Shown piece after piece: positions 52,194 to 62,800 of a stretch of 64,000 nt of DNA; the first letter of the stretch is position 1, and the number at the start of each line of letters is the position of its first letter. The stretch spans positions 2,604,001 through 2,668,000 of the forward strand of contig OZ223309.1 in assembly GCA_965140765.1 (NCBI GenBank). The letters run 5' to 3'. Under the pieces are notes generated by a model that saw only the letters and a list, made by a program, of their open reading frames with translations, did no database searches and was not told the origin of the DNA. This stretch comes from Sunxiuqinia sp963678245. GTDB taxonomy: Bacteria; Bacteroidota; Bacteroidia; Bacteroidales; Prolixibacteraceae. A program made the position numbers and the translations under genes.

Positions 52194-52996
52194 TGGGATG
52201 GATTAATTTTGATGTTTATGTTGTTATCTGCTTGTTCTTTTGGTTGGCAAGCTTCGGTAGCTTATTTCTGCGGTCTACAGATAAATCAATACAAAAATAC
52301 CTACCGTCTCTTCTGGCTTTCGGTGGAATTTTGAGTCTGTCATTATTCATCGTTATTTTATGGACAAAAATTGACCGTCCGCCCATGCGGACCTTGGGAG
52401 AAACCCGTTTATGGTATTCCTTGCTATTACCAGCAATTGGGCTGGTAAGTTTTGCACGCTGGAAATATAAATGGCTGTTAGCTTACAGCCTGTTCATGGG
52501 AGGGCTGTTTCTTGTCATCAACTATTTAAACCCTGAAACACACGATAAAAGCCTAATGCCGGCACTGCAAAGTGTTTGGTTTATTCCGCATGTTATCGTT
52601 TACATGTTTGCTTATGCCTTGTTGGCGGCTTCAAGCTTAGTAGCTCTAAAAGCCATCTATCAAAATTATCGTAATAGAACCTGGCAAACACTTCCATCTC
52701 TTGCAGATAATTTCGTGTACCTGGGCTTTTCATTTTTAACCATGGGGTTGCTCTTTGGCGCACTTTGGGCGAAGGAAGCCTGGGGACATTACTGGACTTG
52801 GGATCCCAAAGAAACCTGGGCTTTTATTACATGGACCGCATACCTGATCTACATTCATCATCGGTATGAACACATAAAACGAAACGAACAGGCTATGTGG
52901 ATCCTTTTGATAGCTTTTGCGTTATTGCTGGTTTGTTGGTTTGGGGTGAATTACTTGCCAACAGCTCAAAATAGCATACACACCTATAGCAACTAA
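52193..52996 (+). CDS. ccsA: cytochrome c biogenesis protein CcsA (heme handling)
   Basis: 267 residues from the ATG at 52193, which overlaps the ccsB stop by one base; a start further upstream would lie inside ccsB. There are eight predicted helices. The tryptophan-rich WWD heme-binding loop is visible (WGHYWTWDPKETWAFITWT), with conserved His in FIPHVIVYMFAYALL and YIHHRYEH. It exports and holds heme for ligation to CXXCH motifs. NrfA carries a CXXCK site, and in some bacteria such sites need a dedicated ccsA-type ligase, so this copy may be specialised for NrfA. Confidence 0.94.
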   Translation: MGWINFDVYVVICLFFWLASFGSLFLRSTDKSIQKYLPSLLAFGGILSLSLFIVILWTKIDRPPMRTLGETRLWYSLLLPAIGLVSFARWKYKWLLAYSLFMGGLFLVINYLNPETHDKSLMPALQSVWFIPHVIVYMFAYALLAASSLVALKAIYQNYRNRTWQTLPSLADNFVYLGFSFLTMGLLFGALWAKEAWGHYWTWDPKETWAFITWTAYLIYIHHRYEHIKRNEQAMWILLIAFALLLVCWFGVNYLPTAQNSIHTYSN

Positions 52997-53379
52997 CATT
53001 TCGTTGATTTGTAACATTAGATACATGTTAAGATCAGATTTCGCTTATTCTTGTAACGCAGAAATCAAGATCGTCTCAAATGAGATTGCCACCTACATGT
53101 GGTTTATGAAACAATAAAGAATCAACTTAAGACCCTGAGAACAATAACCATAAGACTGCAAACAACGAGTATTACGAGCAAAATTACTATCAAAAAAAAC
53201 ATCCCAGCCACATAAAGAGCCGGGATGCAATATAAGTCGTATTTGTATTACGCCATATAGCCGAATTCCACTAAAACATACACACTACTTTAGCGTTCTT
53301 TGATAAGCTATGTCCATTAACCAGTAAGAACAAGATAATCTATAGCAATGGAGTTAAAGTCATAAAAGAATCAATATTG
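52997..53379. other. 383-bp intergenic region between convergent ccsA and the protease gene
   Basis: No reading frame. It contains the minus-strand terminator at 53192-53227. Two TTGTAAC-like words (about 53011 and 53053) occur but without paired arms. Confidence 0.6.
53192..53227 (-). terminator. intrinsic terminator of the fecR-susCD-TlpA-protease operon
   Basis: On the minus strand: CATCCCGGC, 10-nt loop, GCTGGGATG, then eight T. The stem has one G-U pair. It lies 150 bp after the protease stop, at the end of the long operon. Confidence 0.68.
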
Positions 53380-54264
53380 CTATTGCAGTAGCCGTTTCAA
53401 CGAACTAACCGGAATAGTCATTTTGATAACCATTTGCAGATCGCGTCCCTGCTGATTTTCAGCATAAACCCCTTGCGTTGATGACACAATAGCAACTAAA
53501 TTACCATAATCGTCGAATACAGGACCACCACTGGAGCCAACACCAAAGTCGGCTGTAATTTCGGTACGGTTTTCCCATTGATCTCCATCGTAAGTAGCAT
53601 TGCAAGCCACAACTCCCTCAGAATAGTAGAAAGGCATTCCTTCCGGATGTGTCAGAGTATTTACATGCTGTCCTACTACCGCGTCATCACCCAGTTTAAA
53701 AGCGCTTAACTTGCTTTTATTGGTATCAACCTTAAGTACAGCTAAATCAGCAGTTTGGTTGTAAGCTAATACACGTTCTATCTCATAGGTCTTCCCATTC
53801 AAGTCAGCTACAAACATCAAACTGTCCTGTGGGTTCATTCCTTGCCCTTGGTCTACAATAGCCTGCATCACATGATAGTTGGTAACACACAAACCATCAT
53901 CACTAATCGCTACAGCTGTTGCTCCAACAAGAATAAAGTCATCGTAAGCACCAAAACCACGTTTGTATTTACAAACCATCAACGAACCTTCTCTTACTGA
54001 AGAAACCAATTCAGGAGCCGACATTGTTTTCTTTGCCGGTTTAGCAAAATCTTTTAACTCCAAGCTCTTCGAGTCCAATGCTTTTGCACTGATGGCACGC
54101 AAACTTTCGAGTGAAGCGTAAGGCTGTTCGGCCTGCGCTTCTATCAAACTGGTCATTATTTGCTCGGGCAAACTGGCGTATTCTACAAATCGCGCTTTGG
54201 TTTGCGCTTGAGCAGCAAAAAAAATAAGTGCAGCAAAAAAAGCCAAAATAATCTTTCTATTCAT
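53380..54264 (-). CDS. secreted trypsin-like serine protease
   Basis: 294 residues with a signal peptide (about 1-21, FFAAQAQ). A chymotrypsin-fold protease domain with a complete triad follows: His131 (CVTNYHVM), Asp173 (TADLAVLKVD) and Ser245 (DFGVGSSGGPVFDDYG). It has no PDZ domain, so it differs from HtrA/DegP in layout. The region before the fold (about 22-85) is helical. It is the last gene of a SusC/SusD operon, 4 bp after the TlpA gene. A role in clipping a peptide substrate or maturing envelope proteins is plausible; its exact target is unknown. Confidence 0.88.
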   Translation of the reverse strand: MNRKIILAFFAALIFFAAQAQTKARFVEYASLPEQIMTSLIEAQAEQPYASLESLRAISAKALDSKSLELKDFAKPAKKTMSAPELVSSVREGSLMVCKYKRGFGAYDDFILVGATAVAISDDGLCVTNYHVMQAIVDQGQGMNPQDSLMFVADLNGKTYEIERVLAYNQTADLAVLKVDTNKSKLSAFKLGDDAVVGQHVNTLTHPEGMPFYYSEGVVACNATYDGDQWENRTEITADFGVGSSGGPVFDDYGNLVAIVSSTQGVYAENQQGRDLQMVIKMTIPVSSLKRLLQ

Positions 54265-54268
54265 CCCG

Positions 54269-55435
54269 TTAGTTTAAAATTTCTTTTAGTTTTTCCTCGA
54301 GCTCTTCTCCGCGAAGATTTTTCGCTATAATTTTTCCTTCCGGATCAATTAAAAAATTAGAGGGAACGCTATTAATCCCATACAACTGCACTCCTAAGCT
54401 ATTCCAACCGGACAAATCTGAAATCTGATTCCAAACCAAACCATCTTTTTCTATCGCATCCCCCCAAGCTTTTAATGCATTGTTACCTCCATCAAGCGAG
54501 TACCCAAGTATGGTGAATTTTTTGTCTTTAAATTTGTTATAAGCACGAACCAAATTTGGATTTTCGCGACGGCAAGGACCGCACCATGAAGCCCAGAAGT
54601 CAAGCAACACATATTTCCCACGCAACGAGCGCAGACTCAGGCTTTCGCCATTAGGCTGTTTGGCAGCAATATCAGGAGCCTCAAAACCAATATCGGCAGG
54701 TTTTGTTTGTTTTAAAATGTTCGAATAGATAACTCCGGCAGCTGTTTTCTTAACCCGATCGGAAAGGTTGTTGAAAATTTCGCCAGCAAGTTTACGCTCT
54801 TGGATAACGTTAACATTGCTGCGCAACCAATCTAAGCTAGCTTCAGAATCAGGATGCGCCATTACAAATTTCTGTTCAGCCATTTTTACCTCTGCCATCA
54901 GTTGTTCAAAATCCGTTGTAATGTCAGCCACTTTTTTCTGATCATTTTCTTCCAGCGCCTTATTATATGCGGCTTTCAATTCGGCTGTACGTTCCTCGAA
55001 TGATTCCGAAATGGCTGAAAGTTTCGCTTGTATCTCATTGGTTTTGGTTCCGCTAATTTTAGCATGAATCAATGAGTCGCTTTCACTTATCAACAAAATT
55101 CCTTCTTCAAGATAAACAGGAATACCATCCGAAGGATTCGGTGCAACTGTTGGATCAGTTTTTTCGTGAGCTAATGTCAAAAATGCGCGGTTAACTGCAG
55201 GAATATCTCCTTCGAAAACGAACTCATTATTTACATTCAAATGAGCCGTGTCCATTCTAACTGTTCCGCCATCCTTATATCCAAGATAGGCTTCCGCTTC
55301 CTTACTGATATTATCCAGTTTAATACGAACTTTATATTTCCCTACTTCGTCGGCATTAGCTAACTGTATGTTTGACATCGATACGATTGCCAGTAATGCG
55401 ACAGCAATACTCCTTTTCACGTTTACTAATTTCAT
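54269..55435 (-). CDS. TlpA-family thioredoxin with DUF4369-type N-terminal domain
   Basis: 388 residues with a signal peptide (about 1-29). The N-terminal domain (about 33-135; YLGYKDGGTVRMDTAHLNVN, EFVFEGDIPA) resembles DUF4369. A long helical linker (140-190) follows. The C-terminal thioredoxin fold has the redox motif WCGPC (Cys285, Cys288) in DFWASWCGPCRRENP and the cis-Pro segment NSVPSNFLID. Such periplasmic or lipid-associated redoxins handle disulfides. It is the second of two TlpA proteins in tandem (18 bp gap) in the operon. Confidence 0.92.
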   Translation of the reverse strand: MKLVNVKRSIAVALLAIVSMSNIQLANADEVGKYKVRIKLDNISKEAEAYLGYKDGGTVRMDTAHLNVNNEFVFEGDIPAVNRAFLTLAHEKTDPTVAPNPSDGIPVYLEEGILLISESDSLIHAKISGTKTNEIQAKLSAISESFEERTAELKAAYNKALEENDQKKVADITTDFEQLMAEVKMAEQKFVMAHPDSEASLDWLRSNVNVIQERKLAGEIFNNLSDRVKKTAAGVIYSNILKQTKPADIGFEAPDIAAKQPNGESLSLRSLRGKYVLLDFWASWCGPCRRENPNLVRAYNKFKDKKFTILGYSLDGGNNALKAWGDAIEKDGLVWNQISDLSGWNSLGVQLYGINSVPSNFLIDPEGKIIAKNLRGEELEEKLKEILN

Positions 55436-55453
55436 GTTCTAATTTTTTAAATT

Positions 55454-55972
55454 TTATATCCCTTTAAGCTGTAGTAAAAATTCTTTTGTTTTTGGATCAG
55501 ATGGCCGAGAGACGCTAGGGTCAACAACCTTACCATCTGGGTCGAGGACAATACATCGAGGAATGCGATCAATACCGAAGGCAGCCTCAAAATCTTTGTT
55601 TTGTACATGCCATTGAATACCTTCGAAATGATAGCCCTGCACTGCACCCTGCCATCGCCACTTTGCATCATCAATCGACAGGCTTAAAAAAACAATGTTC
55701 TTGTTCTTCAGTTCTTCAGCCATTTTTTTCAAAAATGGTTGCTGGTCGATACAGGGATGACACCAGCTAGCCCACACATCGATAAACAAATATTTCCCTT
55801 TAAAATCGCGCAAACTTCTTGGATTCTCCTCGATATCCTCAATTGAAAAATCGGGACAAACATCGCCTGTTTTCAAAACCGTTGGAGTTTTAGAATCGCT
55901 ATCGTTCTGTGCATTTACACCAGAAACAAACAGGCATAACATTACCATTAAGGTTAAAATAACTTTTTTCAT
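55454..55972 (-). CDS. TlpA-family thioredoxin, short form
   Basis: The ATG at 55972 begins a signal peptide directly (MKKVILTLMVMLCLFVSGVN, cut near NAQ), giving 172 residues; a longer frame overlaps the upstream gene. The redox motif is WCHPC (Cys71, Cys74) in DVWASWCHPCIDQQPF. The AhpC/TSA-type features include FSIEDIEENPRSLRDFKGKY and the cis-Pro RIPRCIVLD. It lacks the N-terminal DUF4369 domain of its neighbour. Both probably reduce disulfides in the periplasm. The His in the motif raises the redox potential in known thioredoxin-fold proteins. Confidence 0.92.
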   Translation of the reverse strand: MKKVILTLMVMLCLFVSGVNAQNDSDSKTPTVLKTGDVCPDFSIEDIEENPRSLRDFKGKYLFIDVWASWCHPCIDQQPFLKKMAEELKNKNIVFLSLSIDDAKWRWQGAVQGYHFEGIQWHVQNKDFEAAFGIDRIPRCIVLDPDGKVVDPSVSRPSDPKTKEFLLQLKGI

Positions 55973-55982
55973 TTTAATTGAA

Positions 55983-57620
55983 TTAATTGTACTTATACAG
56001 ATCCATTTGCCACTCGTACGACGATGCTGAAACATACATCACCTTGTTCACTTTACCAGTTCCGGATAACACCACTTCTTCGCGGCTTACAGTGCTTAAC
56101 CCTTCCAACTTATAACGATAAATGTGGTAAGTATTGTTTGCCGACTGATAAGTCGCAACCACCAACCCTTGAAAATCGGGATCACTTGGCAGGTAGCTGC
56201 AATTTATGTATTTCATAAAAGTAACTTCCTCTCCAGTCGGAATATCGGTGATAAAAGAGGGATTATATGCTTCAGTTGATATATTGTACAAACCAATTTT
56301 ATTGTCCTTCTCGAAATAGAGAATAGGAGTTGTTTTGTTCATTACATAATGTCGAGCTGAAGTTAACTCACCATAAGTTGAAGCCGGAAGACTTCGTTGG
56401 AAGTTAATTGGATTGTATTCGCCGGCAACTACAACGGTATAATCGGACCAATCTCCTGGTGTTGGATAGTAATAATAGAGCCCTTTTACAAACGTATCAT
56501 AGTCGAGTCCCAACAAACTCAAATCATTCTGTTCACCCTCCTCCTGAAACAGTGCATAAGCGTAAACAACCGATGAATAACCCGATCCACTCACCGTATT
56601 TTCTAAAAAAACTACATCGCCATTCATATGGGTTACCGAAATTTCGACCCCATTGTTAAACTCGCCATACACATCTTTGAAATAACCAATGGTATCGGAA
56701 GTTCCGTACCCCGCTTCGGAAAACATTACAAAACTTTTATTCTTTTTGTCGAAAGCCAAGGTATTCCCAAAAGAACCAACGGTGTAATACTTACTCAGTT
56801 CGTAATCCCCCTCAATTCCAGGGAAAAAAGCAGGATTTCCAGAATTCATTGAATACGCACGTTGCCCCATCGACAACAAAATTTTATCGCTGTTACCCAT
56901 TACCGAACTAATTTTCCGGTTCGCCTGATCGGGCTGTAAAAAAAACATGTCGTTTAATGTTGCTAACGGAAGAGCTGTATTCACATTGTAAACCATTCCA
57001 CCGTCTTCGCTGAACGGAATAATACATGCTGTCGAAGAATATTGACTAGCAGAATCGGGTTTCCATTTATAGCTTGGCGAGAATACCAAGCCTTTGGGTT
57101 CGCCTGCCAATGGAGCCCCCAACCATTTTTCGATCACATTGTATTCAGGAAGATCTACGCCTGGATAAAAACCATCCAGATCAGTATTACCATTTTGGGT
57201 CTCCTTTAATACGTACCACCCCTGGTTAGTTACCGACTCAACCATAATTGTTGCCGTAGCATAACTGGTTACACTTGTTTTGTTGTTGGTTACCTCATAA
57301 TACAAAATATGTGCACCTAAAGTATTGAGCGTGATCGACAAGTCATGTTCATTAGAAAGATCGATACTATTATCGCCATTAATTAGCGACCAATGGTAGG
57401 TAAAGTCTTCCTCCGACTGGTTGCCAGAAGTAATCGTTGGACTTAAACTCAGCACTTCATTGTAATAGTATAGATCTTTTATTTCACCCAGATTAATCTC
57501 GACATCCGGCAATGGCTTAACATACTCCGGATCTTCAGTACAGGAAACGGCTAGCAAGAGGACAAAGCCGTAAAACAAGATTCCAAATGGAAATTTATAT
57601 TTTGTTTGCATATCATTCAA
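55983..57620 (-). CDS. PKD-like domain lipoprotein of a SusCD locus
   Basis: 545 residues with lipobox LLAVSC (Cys27), so an outer-membrane surface lipoprotein is likely. Residues about 40-130 form a PKD-like Ig fold (LSLSPTITSGNQSEEDFTYHWSL, LGAHILYYEVTN). The rest is a beta-propeller-like or irregular domain with repeated VxxFSEDGG, YYPTPGDWSDYTVVVAG and MYVSASSYEWQMDLYKYN. This family is known to lie behind SusD and DUF4843 genes. It probably captures the substrate at the cell surface. The start at the fourth codon (M at 57611) is an alternative. Confidence 0.86.
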   Translation of the reverse strand: MNDMQTKYKFPFGILFYGFVLLLAVSCTEDPEYVKPLPDVEINLGEIKDLYYYNEVLSLSPTITSGNQSEEDFTYHWSLINGDNSIDLSNEHDLSITLNTLGAHILYYEVTNNKTSVTSYATATIMVESVTNQGWYVLKETQNGNTDLDGFYPGVDLPEYNVIEKWLGAPLAGEPKGLVFSPSYKWKPDSASQYSSTACIIPFSEDGGMVYNVNTALPLATLNDMFFLQPDQANRKISSVMGNSDKILLSMGQRAYSMNSGNPAFFPGIEGDYELSKYYTVGSFGNTLAFDKKNKSFVMFSEAGYGTSDTIGYFKDVYGEFNNGVEISVTHMNGDVVFLENTVSGSGYSSVVYAYALFQEEGEQNDLSLLGLDYDTFVKGLYYYYPTPGDWSDYTVVVAGEYNPINFQRSLPASTYGELTSARHYVMNKTTPILYFEKDNKIGLYNISTEAYNPSFITDIPTGEEVTFMKYINCSYLPSDPDFQGLVVATYQSANNTYHIYRYKLEGLSTVSREEVVLSGTGKVNKVMYVSASSYEWQMDLYKYN

Positions 57621-57629
57621 TTTTTGAGA

Positions 57630-58430
57630 TTAATAATTCGGCCGTTCGAAACTTACCACTGTACCGTCAGCTTCGCGCAACGGACCGGCGCTGCCCAGTG
57701 CTTCATTCTCTTTCTTCAGCAGTTCTTTAAACTTGTAGACATAGTATGAATACAAGAAAGAATCTTCCAGCACCTTGTCGATGTCTTCTTCAGTCCATTT
57801 TAAGTCTGAATTTCGAATCATAAAAGCCATCTTTACGTCGCCATATGCACCAAAATCCCACAAACTCCAATTCGATGGTTTACTTACACGATCGGTAATA
57901 TAAATAACTACCCTATTTTCTATAGGGTCGGCAACCCTTGCATCTTCGGTAGTAGCTAAACGAATTGTCAAACGATAGGTATTGTTTTTCATAGACGGAT
58001 CGCGTAAAACGATTAGCGGAACTGTGTCTTGCATTATGTCTCCATGAAAAATCAGCAGGTTTTGCATTTCTTCCGAATCGAAAGACACATAATGCTTCCC
58101 TGCTTCAGCCATCAGTGTATTTTCCTCAATACGCTCCGGATAGCTCATTGTATCGCTATCAAATGCTTCAAAATCGATTTTTAAATCTTTATTTGGAATT
58201 GCTCCAACCGAAGCAAGCGACAAATAAACGGTATCGCGAGTGCGGCTTTCATCGTCATGAAAAAAGAAGTTCGAATAAATTTGCTGCACATAAATATTTG
58301 ACTCGTTTTCATCGGACTGAAAGCGTACATAGGGTTTTCCTTCGAAAACAGCAGGATAATCTTTTTGGCAAGCCGATAACACCAAACAGCAAGCACAAAT
58401 AGCAATAATATATTGTTTTAAATTCTTCAT
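57630..58430 (-). CDS. DUF4843 lipoprotein of a SusCD locus
   Basis: 266 residues with lipobox LVLSAC (Cys21). The mature part starts with the family pattern QKDYPAVFEGKPYVRFQSDE and continues with beta-strand-rich sequence (DTVYLSLASVGAIPNKDLKI, DFEAF, YVSF, NTYRLTIRLATTED, NRVVIYITDRVSKPSNW). DUF4843 proteins occur next to susD in loci without glycosidases. The gene starts 1 bp after susD. Probably a surface-exposed accessory binding protein. Confidence 0.9.
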   Translation of the reverse strand: MKNLKQYIIAICACCLVLSACQKDYPAVFEGKPYVRFQSDENESNIYVQQIYSNFFFHDDESRTRDTVYLSLASVGAIPNKDLKIDFEAFDSDTMSYPERIEENTLMAEAGKHYVSFDSEEMQNLLIFHGDIMQDTVPLIVLRDPSMKNNTYRLTIRLATTEDARVADPIENRVVIYITDRVSKPSNWSLWDFGAYGDVKMAFMIRNSDLKWTEEDIDKVLEDSFLYSYYVYKFKELLKKENEALGSAGPLREADGTVVSFERPNY

Positions 58431-58431
58431 A

Positions 58432-59874
58432 CTACATTGAAATATTGGTTTCTCCAGTTGGTAAACTCACTCGGTATTTATCTTCATTCATGCTTGTTTC
58501 TGCTACCGGAAGGGTAGGCATATTCAAACGTTTCCAAGCATAAAAGATTTGTCCTTCAGCCCAAAACTCGCGTAGATACTGGTCGAGAACAGCATCCTGC
58601 CTGTTCGATTCAGTTAGTTGCAAGTCGCCATCGAAACGGCTATTGGTAAAAGTAGTGTAGTAGCTTTGAGCGCTTGCCAACTCAGGGGCAGTCTCTACAA
58701 GAATCAGATACATTTCGGAAAGACGAATAATTGGGATGTTTTTTGGTCCCGGGTCGTTCTCCGACATGTTGCTATATTTTAAACTCCCTCTTGCACCCCA
58801 TGTTAAGGCATTATTCGAAATGGTTGTAAACAGCAATCGATAGCGTAAATCGGTTGTATAGTTTTTATAAACTTCATCTTGCATATTATTTTCATTATTA
58901 ACACAATGAGCTTCGTACGCATTATAACTTTTGTCGTCGTAATCCGGAGTCGCAACACCAAATAAATGTTCAGTAAAAAAGGCAAAGTCGCCAACAGCAA
59001 TATTATTGCTCGATCCCAAGGTAAATTTAGGAGTACCATCGGAATTAACCGCCGTCACCACTTCTTCGGCAAAAGCAAAAGCATTTTCTTTATCGTCCAT
59101 CCACAACGCTACTCTGGCCGACAAGCCTAAAACAGCGTAATAATTCATACGGTTTTGGCGATAATACCAATTTAATTCAGTTCCGTACTCTTCAATTTCG
59201 GAGTTTCCGTTCAACTCATAATTGCTGTACTTCACAATCGGATCGTTGTCATGCATCATCGTACGAGCATCTTCCAAGTCCTTTGTTAACAGATCGAAAT
59301 ACTCAACATAATTCGAGTAAGTCATGCGGTCTTTTTTCATTTCGATGACATAAGGCAAAACAAGTTTCGACGCTTGAGCCGAGGTCGCTGGTGTAGAGCC
59401 ATAAATGCGCCATAAATCGAACTGAATTAGCGCTCGAAGTGCTTTTGCCTCACCTTCCATCATAGCTTGTTCTTCAGCTTTTAACACATCTGTGGTTTCA
59501 ATATGCTCTAGCAATTCATTAATATTGGCTAGAATTTTATACAGACCGAGGAAAGCTGCTCCCGAACCTGAGTCGAAATAGGAATCGTCGTACGAATGGT
59601 TGGTACAAGTATACAGAAAAGGAGAAAAACGGCGATCAGGAGCCGTGTACACATTGGCCAACAAATCGGTCCCTCCTCCCATCATAAAACCACCGGGCGA
59701 ATAGGCTTGTTCCATAAGTTGATAAATTCCGGAGAAGGCAGCCGAAAAACCTGAACGGTCGCTAAAGGCTTTGTTTGCGGTCACCTGATCTTTAGGTTCT
59801 ACAGTTAGCCAATCGTCACACGAACAAAGGCTTAGTGTAGATAGAAAAATTAATATAATAGATAATTTTTTCAT
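58432..59874 (-). CDS. susD: SusD/RagB-family outer-membrane lipoprotein
   Basis: 480 residues. Lipobox LSLCSC (Cys19) is followed by DDWLTVEPKDQVTANKAFSD, the usual SusD N-terminus. Helical TPR-like pairs frame the substrate site (ALRALIQFDLWRIYGSTPAT, AVLGLSARVALWMDDKENAF), and the C-terminal part carries IPIIRLSEMYLILVETAPEL and LREFWAEGQIFYAWKRLNMP. It forms a lid on the SusC barrel and gives substrate affinity. The gene follows susC by 11 bp. The substrate is not evident from the sequence. Confidence 0.95.
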   Translation of the reverse strand: MKKLSIILIFLSTLSLCSCDDWLTVEPKDQVTANKAFSDRSGFSAAFSGIYQLMEQAYSPGGFMMGGGTDLLANVYTAPDRRFSPFLYTCTNHSYDDSYFDSGSGAAFLGLYKILANINELLEHIETTDVLKAEEQAMMEGEAKALRALIQFDLWRIYGSTPATSAQASKLVLPYVIEMKKDRMTYSNYVEYFDLLTKDLEDARTMMHDNDPIVKYSNYELNGNSEIEEYGTELNWYYRQNRMNYYAVLGLSARVALWMDDKENAFAFAEEVVTAVNSDGTPKFTLGSSNNIAVGDFAFFTEHLFGVATPDYDDKSYNAYEAHCVNNENNMQDEVYKNYTTDLRYRLLFTTISNNALTWGARGSLKYSNMSENDPGPKNIPIIRLSEMYLILVETAPELASAQSYYTTFTNSRFDGDLQLTESNRQDAVLDQYLREFWAEGQIFYAWKRLNMPTLPVAETSMNEDKYRVSLPTGETNISM

Positions 59875-59885
59875 GCTTCGATTAA

Positions 59886-62800
59886 TTAAAAAGTCATCGA
59901 TAAATTAAAAGTAGGCCGAATTGCGTATGGATAATCAATCCCTCGTTCGGTTTTGATGTTCGACAGATAAAAAACATCGGCAATAGATGCGCCAAAGGTC
60001 ATCTGCTGAATTTTTAAAGGCTTAATTAGCTTTTGAGGGAACTGGTAATTTAGACTCACATTACTCAAGGAAATCGTTTTCTCGGTAAATACAAAGCGGT
60101 CATTAGGATAAGTAGCATAATCGGCGGCAATACTTTTGAATGCCGTAATATCACCTTCTTTTACCCAACGTGTACCCAGCACCCGGCGATCCATGTTTGT
60201 TACTACAAAACTGTTTTCAACCAAGAGTAAAGAGTTATTCAACTTTTTAGCACCATACCGAATGTTAAAGGTGAAATCTAAAAGCAGTTTTTTATACCGC
60301 AACGACGAGCCAACACGTGCATTAACTTTAGGCTGAGCATTACCAACCGCAATCTTCCGAATAACAGAATTCGCCCCTAAAGAAACTTTGTGGGTAATCG
60401 GATCTTCATACAATACTTCACCAGTAAGAGGGTCAACTCCGGGCGATTTTAATACATATAACTCATCAAGCGATTCTCCCTCACGATATTGATAATAGGT
60501 ACCGCCACTGAAATTTTGGCGCTCATATTCTTCGTTGGCCTTTCTAATTGCTTCCGACAATTTCTCCAAAACATTGGTATTGTGGTAGGCTCCCAATCGG
60601 ATGTACCATGATATTTGCTCTTCAGGAATACGAAGAGCATTAATACTCACCTGCCCGTCTAAACCTGTATTTCTTACCGATCCAAAGTTTTCGGTGTAAG
60701 TGGTATATCCATTTGAATAAGGTAGTGCAGCCTTACCAATCAAGTTGTCGGTAAATTTATTATAATAGTTTACCGCGACTCCCAAACGACCATTAAAAGC
60801 ACTTATGTCGACACCAAAGTTGTGCTGAAATGTATTTTGCCATTTTAAATCTTCGTTCCCTAAAGCCATAATATTCATTCCGATAATTCCATTGTAATGT
60901 TTATCGGTATTGAACTTGTATGTAGTAAGCGCCTGGTAGGCCGTAAAGTTTAACGAACCGGTTACACCATACGAATAGCGTAATTTAAACTGCCCTATAA
61001 AAGGCAAAATATCTTCAAAAAACGATTCTTTAGAAGCATCCCATGCGGCTCCTACCGAATAAAATGGAGCAAAACGATTTTGCGAGCCAAAAGACGAAGC
61101 ACCATCCATACGTAGCGAACAATCAAGAAAGTAGCGGTCATCGTAGCTGTAGTTTACATTCCCAGTAACTCCAATATTTCGGGTGGTTGTTTCGAGAAAG
61201 GTTGGTTTACTCCCCGAATAACTAATTCCATTTGAAATATCGTTCAAATTCTGATTGGTAAAACCTTTTACAGAAATCGATTGATTTTCAACATGCGACT
61301 CCATCAGCTGGGCATTCGCTCCAAGAAATAGCATATGCTTACCAAATGTTTTTCCGTAGCTCAGGGTAGTAGATGCCTGATAGGAACTTTCTTTACGTGT
61401 TCCCTGCGTGTATGAACCTCGCGACATTAGGTCGATTGCTGTTTGAAAATAAGTTGCAGCCAATGGCGACCGGAAATAATCGGTTCCCCCTTTAAGCTGT
61501 GTCACTCCCACACCAACGTCCCATTTCAATTCAGAGCTAATATTTACAGTCATTGTTGTTTGGTTGCGCACAGAGCTATAGTCACTTCGTGAAAAACTGC
61601 TTAACGAAGCATCGTATAAAGGGTTATATTTGACCTGCCCTCCAAAGCTTGAGAATGTTTTTACCGGAGTTCCATCTTCGTTATAAGGGCGCCAATACGG
61701 ATTCATTTGGTAATAAGCAGAGAATTGTCCGTAAGGGCTGTTTTCAGCATTATTAAACCCTAATTCCAACATATTCGAGAACTTGATATTCTTAAATAAA
61801 TATTGAAGGGTAACTCCAGCATTTATGTTGTCGCGCTTTGAACCTTTCATAGCACCTGTAATTTGATTATACGAAAGGTTCATATCGTATCTGAACTGTG
61901 CGTCGCCACCACCAAGACCAATCCGATGGTATTGACCGACTCCCACTCGAGTTGGAAGTTCGAGCCAATCGGTACTTACACCTTCTGTAACAGCTTTCTT
62001 ATTCGTATTATAAAGTTGAAGCAATTTAAGCTGTTTATTAACATCATCGCTGCTGTACAATCCGGCCAACTCTTCAATTGCCAATTTCTCTGTCGAATTC
62101 ATCAAGTTGTAAGACGAAAAGTCGGGCACCTCCAGATTCACACCGGCACTATATGAAACCCGCAACCTTCCAAGCGGAGGGCGCAAAGAAGTTATTACCA
62201 CCACACCGTTGGCTCCGCGAGAACCATAAATAGCCGTTGCACTTGCATCCTTCAAAATAGATACCGACTCAACATCATTCTGGTTCATATCCAACACACG
62301 CTCCAAACTCACCTCGAAACCATCAAGAATGAAGAGCGGAGTATTTAGCTGACTACGTACAGCCAATTGCATATTATTTACATCTGGAATAGAAGAAGCT
62401 CCTCTAATTTGAATAGAAAGATTTTGATTATTCGGATCGGAGCCAAAGTTGTTTTGTTCCTGCACATCAAACGAAGGATCGATATTGGCAAGTGTTTGCA
62501 ACAGATTCCGTTTAGCCGAGACTTTAATTTGCTCTTTTGTAACCACGGTTGCAGCACCGGTAAAACTTTCTTTGGGTCGATCGAAAATACCTGTTACCAA
62601 AACCTCACTTAACTCCGACTGCTTAACTTGCATAACAATCGTCTTCAGGTTTTCCTCTTCCACATCCTTAGGATTAAGAGTAATGGTCTGTTCTTCCATA
62701 CCGATATATCGGAAACTTAATTCGTAAGCTTTGTCATTATTGACATAGATACTATATGTTCCAATGTTATCGGTAGCCACCCCTTGCCGAAGCGACAATA

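Noticed and set aside
53005..53060. Further Crp/Fnr sites after ccsA (two TTGTAAC words)
   Set aside because: Neither has a complementary second arm, and no gene starts nearby.
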